NCBI GenBank assembly: GCA_023055505.1
Contig: JALIRH010000002.1
Span: forward strand, 1,054,001 to 1,118,000
Direction of reading: 5' to 3'
DNA: 64,000 bases
DNA from: Callipepla californica brunnescens
Lineage: Eukaryota > Chordata > Aves > Galliformes > Odontophoridae
The position numbers and the translations under genes were made by a program. The notes below the pieces were generated by a model. That model saw only the letters and a list, made by a program, of their open reading frames with translations. It was not told where the DNA came from and did not search any database. This document shows, piece after piece, positions 1 through 12,605 of this stretch (its first letter is position 1; the number at the start of each line of letters is the position of its first letter).

Positions 1-185
1 AACACCAGGCTGCTCAGAGCCCTGTCCAGCCTGACCTTGAATATCTACAGGCACAGAGCATCCACCACATCTCTGGGCAACCTGTTCCAGTGCCTCACCA
101 CCCTTATTGTAAAGACTTCTTTATATCCAGTGTAAATCTCCCCTCTTTGAGTTTGAAACATTTTCCTTGGGCATTCCCATATCCT
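1..185 (-). mobile_element. CR1 LINE fragment, cut by window edge
   Basis: Reads as the reverse complement of the CR1 3' region: the blocks GCTCAGAGCCCTGTCCAGCC and TCTGGGCAACCTGTTCCAGT are typical. The octamer tail would lie left of base 1, so the 3' end is outside the window. The copy is 5'-truncated and fades after about base 165-185. No open reading frame. Confidence 0.85.
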
Positions 186-1000
186 TGAGCATTTTCTGGA
201 ACAAAAAAGAAACTGATTATACTTATCTTCCCTGCAGCCAGATGAGGACAGTATATACTAACAGACTGTTTCTCACAGCTTCTCTCTCTTAGCTGCTTAG
301 AAAAGTTTTGATGGAACTTTATATATCTTTTTTAATCCTGTCACAGAAAAAAAATGTCAGTTGTACTGAAATGTGCTTTCAGAAGCAGTCATCCTCCACC
401 CTGAAAGCATTTTGATAATATTGCCAACAAGATTTTCTGTTCTGGAGCAAGTGAATTTGGGTATAAATTGTTTGTTTTGTTTTGTTTTATAATAAGAGGC
501 ATTGATGATATTTTCAGTGGTTTTGAGAGTTAAAAGCGAGAAAAGCACTTTTTACTCAAGTAAAATATTTTTCTAGCCTAACCTTTCATGTTGTTCCTTG
601 ATTTTATTTTATGAAATACTTCATTTTCTGTTCCTTATGTTCACTCTCTGTATCCATTATTAATCTTGAACTGGAAATTATTTTGATACTTGAAGCTTTT
701 GTGTGCAGAATGTCACACACTGTAGAAAGGCTTTGAAACACCAAAATGTAATTTAGTGTTAAGAGCCTATATTCATGGATACCACATCTCACTTCTGTGA
801 GTTCCAGGAATAATCCCCTCAGCAAGCATTGATAGCATAGTTGCTGTTTCCTGAACAATTTATTCCTATATACAGGAACAAAATAGGACACTATTCATTA
901 GTGAGTATTTCCCAAGTCCTATCCAGTTTGTTCCATTTCCAGACCAAATTTCTCTGGAGTATGTAGCAAGGCATGGCACAGATCCCAGGAACTGATAATA
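186..1000. other. Unannotated AT-rich stretch
   Basis: No gene or recognisable transposon seen. A short TTTTG run lies near 470-489. Minus-strand open frames here (63 and 95 codons) have random composition and no splice or promoter context. Confidence 0.5.
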
Positions 1001-1001
1001 A

Positions 1002-1066
<65 letters not shown>

Positions 1067-1096
1067 TAGATAGATAGATAGATAGACAGATGGATA
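1001..1096. repeat. (GATA)n/(GACA)n microsatellite
   Basis: About 95 bases of near-perfect tetranucleotide repeat. A GATA block is followed by a short GACA block near 1052-1065, then more GATA and a final GACA. On the minus strand it gives a meaningless Ser/Leu/Tyr/Ile-rich open frame. GATA/GACA mixtures are the core of Bkm-type satellite DNA; at this length it is an ordinary, probably polymorphic microsatellite. Confidence 0.95.
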
Positions 1097-2630
1097 AAAA
1101 TTCCCAGATCAAGTTGCAGGGAACCTAAAATTGTTCTGACCTTGATTTTGTTTCTTCCAAAAACTTGTCATTTTTAAGTGTGCTTTTACACGTTGTGTTA
1201 CAGATTCCATGTTTTGACAAACAGGGTTTGCACTGCCTAATTCTAGTCACCTAAACATCATATGTGTGGTCCTATCTGCCCTTATAAATCACTGGCAAGT
1301 GCTAGTTATCCATGGGAGGTGACTAGCTCTCTTTCTAAGGCCAATATCTAAGGTAGTTGGGTAGAGCCAATAGCTGAAACAGATGAACTAATTAGATAAC
1401 TAGTCAGATGAATGAAGCTCTAGAAAGTGCCAGTCTTTTTCCAGTGACTAAAGAATGGTCCCATAAACTGCCTCGCATTAGACATAACTTTCAAAATTTC
1501 ATGTACGTATCTGATAGATGCTAAAATAACAAAGTGATTGTACTCATCCAAGCTGTTGTTGTCTTTCAAAAGCTGAATCTATGTTTTTATGGTGCTCAGA
1601 TAGGAGAGCATTTCTTCAAAGCCCCTTGGTAGGTTTAGTTCCTAAGGTGATAATTTCCCAATGTAGTAGATAAAATGAGCTCTTGACCAAACAATATGAC
1701 TCCAGCAGGAAGACAAGGACTTGCTGTGATATCAGTTCACTCGCTTCCTTCCTCTATCCACATGGAAAATGTAAAATCATCAGGAATTTAAGCCTAGAAG
1801 TGTCTCCTACAGATAATAATTAGCTATTTTCTGCAAATTTTCTATCAGTTTTTTCCTGTACTCTTTAGCAATCATCAAAAATTAAAATATACCATGTGCC
1901 TGACTCTGTATCAGTATATATCAATATATATTCATATATGTCATTAAACATATATACATATTTATATTATGATCTCTATATCCATTTCCCTTTATATTGC
2001 ATATATCAATTTAGTAATAAAAGTGCAGTGTGATGGATATGAGCTCTTTCCATCCAAAAGCTCAATATATATCTCTCAGTATCAATAATACCAGCAATAA
2101 AACACACTTTAAAATACAGTCAGTACTTATAACTTATAACTAGATTAAATTAGCAAAGTGCATTCAGTTACCTATGAAAAGAACTTAAAAGGAATTAACT
2201 ATACATTTGGCTCCTTTCTTTTCTCTCTCTCATTCCCTGGCAAAGACACACATTTCATTTCCCATTGATGTATATATGAGCTAGCAATAACTGGACTGTA
2301 ATTTATTGAGTAGAATGAGAAATACAGAGAAAAGGCATTGCCCAGGATATGCCACTCTCGAAGTCTTATAGCAGAAGAGGGCTGCCCTTTGTGGAGAAGT
2401 CTGTTTTGCTATGAAACACACCATTAAGGTTTGTATTGCTGTCATTATTACTTTTCACTATCTCTAGTCACTTTGAGAATATAGCAATATGGGAAATCCC
2501 AATCTAAGCCCTGCAGCAGATCACGAATTGAGAGAAGTTCTAGTGAGAAGAGGAAAGCACTGTCTAATGGATCATAATACTGCTTTTCCAGAGCAGGATA
2601 GAGTGAGGTGAAGTAACTTCATGGTTCGTC
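1097..2630. other. Unannotated AT-rich stretch
   Basis: No gene or CR1 copy recognised. A TA-rich patch with many TATA/CATATA steps lies at about 1910-1990. Confidence 0.5.
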
Positions 2631-2822
2631 TATCACAGAGTCATAGAATCATAGAGTTTGAGTGGGAGACTACTAAAGGCCATCTAGTCTCACTCCCCTG
2701 CATTGAACAGGGACATCAGAGCTCAGTCAGGCTGCTCAGAGACCTGTCCAACCTGACCTGTCCAACCCATCCCTATTCAGGGTTGGGGCAACCTGTACCA
2801 GTGCCTCACCACTTAATACGGA
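2631..2822 (-). mobile_element. CR1 LINE 3' fragment
   Basis: Octamer tail (TCATAGAATCATAGAG) at the low-coordinate end, then the reverse-complement CR1 3' region including CAGGCTGCTCAGAGACCTGT. A short repeat of ACCTGACCTGTCCAACC inside suggests a small local duplication. 5'-truncated near 2820. Confidence 0.88.
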
Positions 2823-4637
2823 CTGACAACAGAGGACTGAGCTGAAAGAAGCTAACTTCAGTATTTCTATTCCCAGTAAGAGTATCCTATGCTCCTCATG
2901 GATCCTGATCCATGTTTGTTTTCAAGTTCCCTGGTCAGCTCTGCCACCCTGTAAACCTTCAGACTTTGATGTTGCATTACACCAGCAGAATCTCTCCAGG
3001 ATGCAACAGCTGCTCTCTCTTTCTGAGCCCTTTTTCTTTTCATGGCTCATTACAGTAAGTCAAATTAGAACTCTATCTAATTGTTATTGCTGTTGTTAAG
3101 TTACAGTAGATGCCATTACTGTTTGTACATCGTGGGGATGGCATAATGACATGTTGTCTTTTGTAATTATATCAGCCAAATAATTCCCACTAAGTACTGT
3201 AATAGCATTTTAATTAATATTTTTACTCCAATTTCTATCACAGAATTTAAAACTCTAGCTGGCAAACTGCTTCTTTTATTTCCTTTCCTACTTTCAGAAA
3301 AGTTGAGTTGACATAGAATTGATATCTGCAACTCTTGAATCCTTTCATGCTGTTAAGTGAGAGAGACTGAGAGAACCTTAGCCAAAGGCATAACTTTGGG
3401 CAGGTGAGTCTATCTGCCTCTGTGAAAATGGAAGAGTATATTTAGCTTTAGTTCAGCTTGTCTTCTGCAGATGTGATTTCAAAGAGCATCTAACTTAGGC
3501 AAGTGAGGCTCCAGTGAATTGGAATTAGTCAGCAAATTCCCTTTTTGCATCAGATCTAGGTTCATAAAAACTATTTCCTTAAATAAGTTATTAGTTACTT
3601 TAGGGATCGTTTACCCAGGTTATGTTTGCATTTAAAGGGAAGTAGGATACTGCCTTCTTCATCATTATGGTGACTCTATTCTTAAGTATGCTGTATTTTT
3701 ATTTACTGGAACAGACTTAAACTTGTTCAAGGGCTCAGATGAGTGTATAAAGCTATCCAGGATGTAGTGAAGCTTATAGGGGATTACCAACTGTGGTTCT
3801 GCACTCTAGGACCCATCCACAATTTCAGCCCCAGGTATATGCAGCGTGCATGCTCCTGTGCTGGGGATCACTCTGGTGTCCAGTCCAACTTGACTGGACT
3901 CTTCAAGCATCCTGACCTGCTCTTCCATGCAGAAACTACGTGATTTAACCATCAGGTCTTGGTTATTCCTCCTTGACCTATTGATATAAGTCAGAAGTGA
4001 CAGCATTTACATCAAAAGCAGAAAGAAACGTGGAACTGAACATAATTCCATGCTTGGTATATTGAATACTAAGGCTGCTGTGAGTCACATTGTGGTAATG
4101 TATTCACAGAGTGATGAAGAACAGCAAAGCTATAGGAGCTTAGCTTTTCACAACTTCTCAAGAGTCTGCTTCATAGAAACATGGCAATGGTTTTGTCAGG
4201 TTGCAAGAGCTTCAAGATGTTTGGGGCACAGCTTGCACTCAGGGAAATTGTAATCTGGGTCCGAAGTATCTTGTAATATATCAAGGCGAGTCCTAGAGAC
4301 AGATGGGTTTCAGTGGCTCTTTTGTGCAAAGATCTACAAGAGAAGTGACTTCTCATCACAGAAAATAAGGAAATGCATGCATTGATAAAGGGACTTACAA
4401 CTGAAGTAAAGTTGAGAAAAGGGAGCTGATGGGTAGAACAATGATAGCAACAAAGTGGGGATATGGACATCACTTTATGCTTTTGTTGTCACTGCTGCTA
4501 TGTTGGAAATCATGCCATCCAGTACACAATAGACCATACACGAGTTTACCCAGTTGTGTCTGATGTGGAGCACTGTAGAGCAAATAAGACAAAAATGCAT
4601 GAGCCTATCCATGAGGAGCTAATGGGCATTTATTGCT
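2823..4637. other. Unannotated stretch
   Basis: About 1.8 kb with no recognisable gene or repeat. Open frames of 60-100 codons (for example 4171-4473 on the minus strand) are not conserved-looking and lack exon signals. Confidence 0.5.
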
Positions 4638-4782
4638 TAATAGAATCATAGAATCAATGAGGTTGGAAATGACCTGTAAGATCATCCAGTTCAACCATTG
4701 ACCCATCCCCACCATGCCCACTAAACCATTCTACTCAGTACCACATCTACCCTTTTCTGTAAGGTTGTGGCCTCACCATGTT
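4638..4782 (-). mobile_element. CR1 LINE 3' fragment
   Basis: Starts with AGAATCATAGAATCAATGAG and GGTTGGAAATGACC, the reverse complement of the CR1 3' terminus. It includes the CCACCATGCCCACTAAACCA block shared by several other copies here. Truncated after about 145 bases. Confidence 0.88.
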
Positions 4783-4851
4783 ACAGTACAATATTAAAAA
4801 TAGTTGTGGGACAAACTTTAAAAACTAGGTGTTTTTAAAGTTTTCTTGGAT

Positions 4852-5200
4852 AGTCATAGAATCATATAATCATAGAATCACAAAGGTTGGAAAAATCTTG
4901 AAGATCATCCAATCCAACCATCCACCTATCACCAATATTTCCCACTAAACCATGTCCCTCAGTACAACATCTAAACATTTCTTGAACACCTTCAGAGATG
5001 GCAATTCCACAGACTCCATGGGCAGCCCATTCGATGCCTGATTACTTTCTTTGAGAAAAAGTATTTACTAATGTCCAACCTGAACTTCCCCTGTCACAAC
5101 TTGAGGCTATTCCCTCTAATTCTGCCTCTAGTTACAGGGAAGAAGAAGCTGACCTGCACTTCACCACAACCTTCCTTTGCATTGCAGTGTAGTCTTCTCA
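4852..5200 (-). mobile_element. CR1 LINE 3' fragment
   Basis: Three octamer-like units (TCATAGAATCATATAATCAT) precede GGTTGGAAAAATCTTGAAGA. The copy continues through the blocks matching CTTGAACACCTTCAGAGATG and CCAACCTGAACTTCCCCTGT to about 5200. It lies only about 70 bases from the preceding copy in the same orientation and shares its subfamily features, but both have their own tail, so they are separate insertions. Confidence 0.9.
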
Positions 5201-7869
5201 TTATTTCATTTCCATGAGAGAAATTTTGCAGAGGAAATGATTTAAGTCAGATTCCTGAAAGTTATTCAAATGTCTCAAGTCTGTATGGATGCCAAAACAG
5301 TAATGAAGATTTAGATTTAGAATGAAGTTCTCAGAGGGATCATATGGTCTTTATACTGGATAGAGCTAAGTGACAAGTATGGATCAGCTGGGAAAATTTG
5401 TAGGAGGATAATGCCAGAAAGGAAATATTTCAAGAAATGCTTGGTAATAACATACATAGAATAACTATTAAGACATCAGTTCTATATTTTGCTGTTATCT
5501 TTCTAGTGTTTTCTACAATAGTATTTTGCAATAAAATATACATTTGAACAGTTGTATAAAACCTTACTTCATGAGTTTTCATTTCCTATCTACATCAGCA
5601 ACAGATAAGAACAGAGTTGAACTGTTTGGTGGGAGGGAACAGAAGAAAATGATTCCTGCTCTCAAAAACTTTGCTTTCCATTTGTCTTTTTCTAGGGATA
5701 CTGGAAAATGTCCTACAGTGATCACACTAGTAGAGATCCACATTTGACATTAAAAAGGATCTCTTTCCACCTCAACATTTGATATTCCTTAATATATAAG
5801 TCCTATTTAGTGGCTCTTCTCTTTCTTGTTAGCAGAATAGGACAGACAGTGATTTCTCTATCTGGAATTCCTTTTATTTTTCCTCACATTTTGAAACTGC
5901 CTCAGTGAAAGCTAATCAGAAAGGAGTCCAACAAGCTTTTGAGGCTAAAAGCTTGAGATAACCAAAACATTTCATTTAACTAAAGTAGAACAGTATTCAT
6001 CTGGTTTTTACTTTTAAATTTCATGCTATATTGTTTAACAGAATACACAGTTGGAGGGAGAGAAAAAAAAGAAAAAAAAGTAATTTGGAAATGAAGAATC
6101 AAAATGTTATTTGCTGGAAAGGTCAGAAATAAAGTTTTATCTGTATTTGAACATAGTGTTCTGTTTTCTCTTTTTCTCAAGAGATATTTAATCAAAATCC
6201 ACAAAATGTTCCTCCATCAATGAATCAGCAGGACATTTCTAACCAACCTACTTAACATGCTCCACTTTCATACATCCGCACCTGTGTTATAATCATGCCT
6301 CAGGAGGAGATAACTACTCGTCTCTGACCAGGCAACAGAGCTTGAGTGTTTTTCCTGAGGACAATATTAAAACAAGATAAGAAAATAACATTTAGCTGGT
6401 TTAACATGCTAACACGTGTTGGTTTGTCAGTAACAAGTTTTGTGCTGTTAGCAGTCTAGATTTGTTCTTCAGCAATAAAGCATATCTGCAGTTGTTACTG
6501 ATTCATACATCAGCAACAGTGGGAAGTTTTGTATGATTAACTTTGTGGACAAAGACTTTGATTACAATGTGTGGCTTCCATGCTGATTTGGTGTTAAACC
6601 ATAATGTGTAATTTGGTAAGTAATGTAGAAAGTAGAATGAAATTACTGATACATATTTAATCAGTGAGACCTACAGAACTCTTACAAATCCATCACAGGG
6701 ATCAGCACTTACTGTCCTTTCAATCCTCAACCAACCATTCAAATGGTTGGACAAACCAGCAGGTTCTGCATACATGGAAACACAAATGGTTTGTACTATC
6801 CTCCTTTATATCCACATGTCTTCTGGATATTGACACAGACAGAAAATAGGCTCCTGTGTGTCACTGATAAGTTTCCCAAGACACAAATTCCCTCAACAAC
6901 CTACAAAGAGCATGGCTGTTACTAGGAATTATAGCATGAAAAGAAACTGGCTCTGTACTCGCTCTCTTTAACAACCTAAATTCTCTAATATTTTTTTCTG
7001 CAGACCTGAAGCTGCTTCAAACGAAGAATTACTAGAGTTCACAAAAAACATGGGCTGCACCTGAAATTGAAAAATTAATTATCTAAAAGCCCTGCATATT
7101 GCTATTGCAATCACTGTCTTCCCTTTGCTTTTAGATTGCATAATTCAGGGTCACTCCAGAATAAGTTTAACCTCATTAGTTTAATTTTCTGGGTATGAAG
7201 CTGGGGAAAAAAAAAAAGTATTTTGTGAGGTTCCACTCTCTGGGAAAACTAAGAATGCACCTCAAAGGCAAACAATGTGACTTAACTTCAAAAAAGGAAG
7301 AGAATTCAACTTGTAGTGATCACAAATTGCAGGTTATTTATTGCAGAAGCTTTATTCAGTTAAGCTCTGGGAAATTTTGGCACACAGATTTATATTTTAG
7401 AGGAAATGCTTTCCGGTTATTCAATGGCTAAGAGCGTGGAGGTGATTCCAAAGAACACCTCAGGAAATATAAAAATGGAATAAGAACTTGTCTACTTATA
7501 GACACTTTTAACTGTGGGTAAAAAGAATTGATACCATGCACTCTGAGGACTTGAAAACTTTGGTTTGATAGACAAGAGTTCCAGATAGTTCAAATCACCA
7601 GATGATCAAAAAGATTTTGCCAAATCTGTTTTTCCATTCCATTTGCCTAAGAACAAAATATCCACTTTCAGCCCAAAAAATAAAAAACAAAAAGAGTACT
7701 TGCATTAGCAATTACTTCATTGGAGATCAGTAGTCTAAAATACCATTTTATGTCACTCAAGTTCAATTTAGTTTAATCCTATGTATACAGGCATCTACAT
7801 GTGAAAGTTTTACTTACAGATTTAAGCTCTCACATGTGCCAAGTTTTGCAAACTTACATTATCTAAAGG
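5201..7869. other. Unannotated AT-rich stretch
   Basis: About 2.7 kb without CR1 copies. A purine run of A with scattered G lies at 6058-6082 and an A run near 7205-7216. No exon with splice context seen. Confidence 0.5.
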
Positions 7870-8140
7870 GGAACTAAGAGAAAGAAGAGGACAGACTCTT
7901 CAGCAGAGTCTGCTGTGACAGGACAAGAGGAAATGGTTTCAAACTAAAAGACAGGTACTTAAGTTGGATATAAGGAAAAAGTTCTTTATTATAAGTGAAA
8001 CACTGGAACACATTGCCCTGAGAGGTGGTGGATGCACGGTCTGTGGAGACATTCAAGGTCAGATTGCACATGCATTTGTTCATTACAGGGGAGTTGGACT
8101 AGATGACTTTTAATTCTCTTCCAAATGATTCTATGATTCC
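7870..8140 (+). mobile_element. CR1 LINE 3' fragment
   Basis: Plus-strand CR1 3' region: GGACAGACTCTTCAGCAGAG, then GTTGGATATAAGGAAAAAGT, GGAGTTGGACTAGATGACTT and the terminal ATTCTATGATTC. Coding part absent. Confidence 0.9.
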
Positions 8141-8512
8141 CAGTCTGTATGCATATCTGGGATTACCCCAACTTAGCATTAAAACCTTTCACTTTGCTTT
8201 GATGAACCTCAGTTCATCAGTTATCAGTTATGCTGATTTATATTCTCTAAAGAACATCTTCAGGATCCCCTGTGCCATCTTGGCTCTGTGAAGTTTACAG
8301 TGTTATCTAGCTACACAACTGACAGCTCTCCATCCAAACCAATCTGTGCTCTTGATATACCTCCCAAGACAAAGTATATATAAAATATTAATGTACTACT
8401 CTACCCAAATACCACCCTTTAATAGTATTTCACTTTATTATTGACTAACTTCATTGTGCTTTCAACACAAACAAGATTGAGAATGAGTAACTTCTCCATT
8501 AATGGATGGCAA

Positions 8513-8590
8513 AAATCATAGAATTGTAGAATATCCCAAGTTGGAAAGGATCCACAAATTCATCAAGTCCAACTTCTGGACATGTTAAAA
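8513..8590 (-). mobile_element. CR1 LINE 3' terminal fragment
   Basis: ATCATAGAATTGTAGAATAT then AAGTTGGAAAGGATCCACAA and CATCAAGTCCAACTTCTGG: an old, diverged CR1 3' end. Similarity may continue weakly to about 8660. Confidence 0.75.
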
Positions 8591-10159
8591 GTTACATGTA
8601 ATTCAGGTATCTTTTTCCACCTGACCATTGACCTCAACGTAAAAGTACTTATTGAGCCCTTAATGTCCAATACAGCTGGCCCAGATATAGTAGAAAAATA
8701 TATTATTTTTGTACCTGTCATTGTTCATAATGACGAGGGCTGAGGAGATTTGTGATATGTCACCCTTTCCAGAGTGGAACTATACCAACCATCTGCTCCT
8801 GTCACTGTAGGGATACTGAAATGTTGCAGACACTATTACATTTGGACATCCAGCTAAGGTGAGTCTGTGCCATTTGTAAGTGCATCTGCCTTTAAAATAA
8901 TTTGGGTGGAGATTGAGACAAACAAACACAGAGAAAAACTATATCCAAATGAAAGAGGAAAAGTTCCATGCCTACTGTTAATGAAAATGACATAAGGAAT
9001 CTACACAAGCAACAGCAAGATTAAATATGTGCAAAGACTTATAGGAGGCACCACCAGAAATTCATATGGAAGTGTGACTTAGAAGTTTTTAAGCATATTG
9101 AATGAGCAGGTGGACATGCCCTCATTCAGAGTGAAATCTGACCCGTTATATTTTAGTTTCTCTTTCAGATTGAACATAGAAGACATGAGCTGAACCCAGT
9201 TAATCTGTGAACATGTGATGATGGTTTTATGCAAACACCATCTGTCATAGGTCCCAATCTAAGATCTGTATAAGCTGGGTCTTAAATGAAATCCAGCCCA
9301 TGTAGAGCTGCAGAAGAATCTGTGGTACATATTCACAAGATCTGAGCTCCTGTGGTAGCAATCAGACTTGAGTAGAAGTGTTCAGGCTGTGGAGAAGCAC
9401 ACAATGATCACTAGGAAAGGGACAGTGTCTTGGTTAATGGAATTATCTCCAGTAAGACAGTTAGAAAGGGGCCACACAGTATATGTGTGTGGACTCATTA
9501 ACCCCACTTGGAAAATTCTTTCTGGATTTTCTTGTATTTCCCTGTGTGGATATTTTTTTTTAAACCAAAGATGCCTGGAATAAGTGAGATTAACTCTTAG
9601 GGAAGTTTTCTGAAAAATTCAGTTTAGAAAATTACAAAAAAATCCAACACAAAGAAGCTGTAATTTTGCAGAATTTCCATTACAGATAATCCATAAACTT
9701 TTCAAGTGGATTAATGCATCCATTGTTTCCCACAAACTATAAAATCAGTGCAAAGCCACTGAAATCTAGGTCATTTATTCTGGATTTATAATTAATTTAC
9801 CTCAAGTAACAATGATTAATAGATGGCTTAATACATATTTTGTGAATTGTTCCTGAGTCAATCTAGCTGCTTATAACCATGGAGAATAATTGAATATACT
9901 TGTTACTCATGTTTATAATATTTTCATTGTTTTAATTGGGTCACTGCAGTCTCAGATGAAAGCATGTTTTTAAAATAAGCCATATTCAAGTGGGAAAAAG
10001 GGAAATCTCGACATTGAATCTCAGCAGACTGTGCTTGTTAGCAATTAAGTACACAATCTGCATGTCTTACTGTTGCCCAGTACTCACATAGGGATTGAAG
10101 AAATGAATGATGGTGTCAGACCTATACTTCTTCTAGTAAAGATTTCCCTTTCAGAAGTA
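8591..10159. other. Unannotated AT-rich stretch
   Basis: No gene or clear repeat recognised in about 1.5 kb, beyond the possible weak continuation of the preceding CR1 to about 8660. Confidence 0.5.
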
Positions 10160-10340
10160 GACCCCAATCCCCATGACCCCAAAAACCCCAATCCCAATGA
10201 CCCCAATAACTCCAGACCCAATCCCAACCCCAATCTCAACCGCAATCCCAATCCTAACATCAATCCCCAATCCCGATCCCAATCCCCAGTGCCAATCCCA
10301 ATCCCAGCCCCAACCCCAATATCAATCCCCAACCTCCAAT
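10160..10340. repeat. Degenerate (CCCAAT)n minisatellite
   Basis: About 180 bases built from CCCAAT/CCCCAA hexamer variants. Because the unit is a multiple of three it leaves long open frames on both strands (an Asn/Pro-rich frame on plus, a Gly/Leu/Ile-rich frame on minus); these are by-products, not genes. The minus strand is G-rich, with several closely spaced runs of three or four G. Confidence 0.95.
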
Positions 10341-10365
10341 TAGAGGAGACATATGTGTTGATTCT

Positions 10366-10412
10366 TTTTTTCCTTTCTTTTTTCTTTCATTCTTTTTTTT
10401 TTTTTTTTTTTG
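10366..10412. repeat. T-rich low-complexity tract
   Basis: T-rich tract with interspersed C, ending in a run of about 20 T, shortly after the CCCAAT minisatellite. Confidence 0.9.
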
Positions 10413-11007
10413 TGGTATCTGTTTTGAGTAACTGTTGCCCTTGAATTTAATTCCTTTTCAGCCTTCTCATCTGACTCTATCACCTCACACAGCAACAAAT
10501 CCCATATTCCATCTTCTGGATTAACAAGCAAGTTGGCTTGTTTTCACATCCTCTAATTTTGTTGGCAAAGCTATTCTATACTTGATTTGTCAACTTCATG
10601 ATTTTGCAGACCGTTATCTGATCCTTCATTTCCACATCTTCTCTCTCTCTGGACTGAAGGATCTCTGGGCTCTTTGTTTGGTCTTTTTTACTTTCTCCTT
10701 AAAGGGTACCTGCAGCACACTCTTGATAAGCTTATTTGTTTTAACTGGATCTTCTCTTACCTTCAGTGGTGTTTTCTGAAGAGGAAGAGACCAGAGCTTC
10801 ACAGATTAATTAATAAGTGAGTATACTGAAGTCTTGTGTAACAACAGAATGATTCCCTCTGTCTTGCTTTCAAAGCCATTCCTGATGTAAAGAAATTTGT
10901 TGACATTTTTAGCTCCCATGGAACATCAAGCAAGTGATTTCAAAGAACTTCCAGCAAACTTCAGTGATACTATTCCTGCATTTTAACTGATAGCTCTGAG
11001 TGCAGCA
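10413..11007. other. Unannotated stretch
   Basis: No gene or repeat recognised. The region is T-rich on the plus strand with ordinary composition otherwise. Confidence 0.45.
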
Positions 11008-11100
11008 ACATAGATCCATAGAGTCATTAAGGTTGGAAAAGACCACTAAGATGATCTAGTCCAACCAACAACCCATCACCATACCACTAAACCACGTCAT
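11008..11100 (-). mobile_element. CR1 LINE 3' terminal fragment
   Basis: CATAGATCCATAGAGTCATT, then AAGGTTGGAAAAGACCACTA and a CACCATACCACTAAACCA block. About 90 bases. Confidence 0.85.
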
Positions 11101-11394
11101 GTGCAGGTGTGGTGTGGTTTCTTTTGCCTGAACATGTAACATTTATTGAAAGAGATGCTCATCCATCCCATTACTGCTTTCTGATGCAGTTCTATGAAAT
11201 CCTTCTGGAAATCATCACTATGGCATTTCACTTCAATCTTCTGTATCCTACAAACTGATCATTAAGTCCTAATTTTCAGTTTAACAAAGTATTAGCCCAT
11301 GAAATAACATATTCTCCAGTCTTGTGTCATGCATTTTTTAATAACTTTTTACCTGGAGGTTTTTGGAAGTCTAAGCCTAGCTTTCCTACTGGAC

Positions 11395-11597
11395 CTACAG
11401 TGGGTTGTGATGGGTGGCACAGAGTCCAATTTGGAGGCCTGTACTTAACAGTGTTTCTCAGGGGTCAGTGGAGTCTCCTTTCCTGGAGGCATTCAAGACC
11501 CACAACCTGGTCTAGGGAGCTACTTTGGCAGGGGGGATGGACTCAATGATCTCTAGAGGTCCCTTCCAACCCCTACAATTCTGTGATTCTGTGATCT
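11395..11597 (+). mobile_element. Internally deleted CR1 LINE
   Basis: The left part (about 11,400-11,465) resembles the CR1 ORF2 reverse-transcriptase stretch just before the catalytic core, where the protein reads roughly 'S-G-V-P-Q-G-S'; here the frame is broken by a stop. It is joined near 11,465-11,475 directly to the CR1 3' region (CTGGAGGCATTCAAGACCCA, then GGACTCAATGATCTCTAGAG and ATTCTGTGATTCTGTGATC). Most of ORF2 between the two is missing. No coding capacity remains. Confidence 0.75.
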
Positions 11598-11614
11598 TTA
11601 TTATAGTATCTTCT

Positions 11615-11662
11615 TAGATTCATAGATTCATAGATTCATTAGGTTGGAAAGGACCTGTATAT
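11615..11662 (-). mobile_element. CR1 LINE terminal stub
   Basis: AGATTCATAGATTCATAGAT followed by TAGGTTGGAAAGGACCTGTA: tail plus about 25 bases of minus-strand CR1. It lies about 20 bases from the plus-strand copy that ends at 11,597, so the two are tail to tail. Confidence 0.8.
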
Positions 11663-12605
11663 TTATTTCTGTAGAAATGAATTAGATAATTTATTTCCAT
11701 CTTAAGGAACAGTGGTTATCTGCAAGGAGCGATTATACTCATTGGCCAAAATTCTGTATAGCAATTCCGTCAAATCTCTAGTCCAAGTAATATTTTGGCA
11801 TTGATCTGACCTTTTTTAAAGGAAATATATCAGAAAGTAATAAAGTTATGACAGATAATAGTTGGACTGATGATGATAAAAGTTGGACTGATGATAGCCT
11901 GTACGTCTTCATAATTGTTTGACAGTCTTGAATGTCACATGTCATTTTGGCCTTAGCCTGAATACGAACATACCAAATCTCAGGTAATATGCTCATTAAA
12001 CTGATTGTAAATTTACTCAGAGTGAGTGCTGAGGAATTCTTTTTCTAAATGAAAATTAATTTTTAAAGTTGAAATAATATCTTTCCAGAATTAGTCTGAA
12101 TTTAGAATTTAAGCCAAAAATTGCAGAACATTAATGTGGGAATAATTTTTTAAATGTCAGTGTATCTCCCTTTGATATTTTCTAACTGGAATGTTTCATT
12201 TTGAAAATACCAAACTCCTTTGTTTTGACATTTTCTAAGCTAAACTTTTTCACCTTTAACTTCAAAACAGTATTTTTGGTTTTCAAAAAATTAAGCCCTC
12301 TTAAAATAAGTGGCCAGTTTTTTCATAGCTAAAGTAACACATGAAGACAGTCTGAATACTTCATTCACAATAAAGAAAAGAGTTTAGATTTTTCTTTAAT
12401 TATGGTGACAGAGGAGTTTTTTTTTTCCACATTGTTGTTGTTGTTGTTTTTTCCAGTTCTCAGGCTTTTAATTGCTCTTTTTTACCTGCAGTGTACAGCT
12501 AGAAGAGTGTGAGAGAATTCCTTCTGTAAGATGACATAACAATGCTGAGGTTGTCAAGAGCATAACAATACACAGAAGCCTAACAGACAGGTTCTTACAA
12601 TTCCA
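11663..12605. other. Unannotated AT-rich stretch
   Basis: No gene seen. A 21-base direct repeat (GTTGGACTGATGATGATAAA type) occurs twice at 11,861-11,896. T and GTT runs lie at 12,418-12,452. Confidence 0.5.

Noticed and set aside
10073..10444. Asn-Pro repeat protein on plus and Gly/Leu-rich frame on minus
   Set aside because: Both arise from the CCCAAT hexamer repeat; no start context, promoter or conservation signal.
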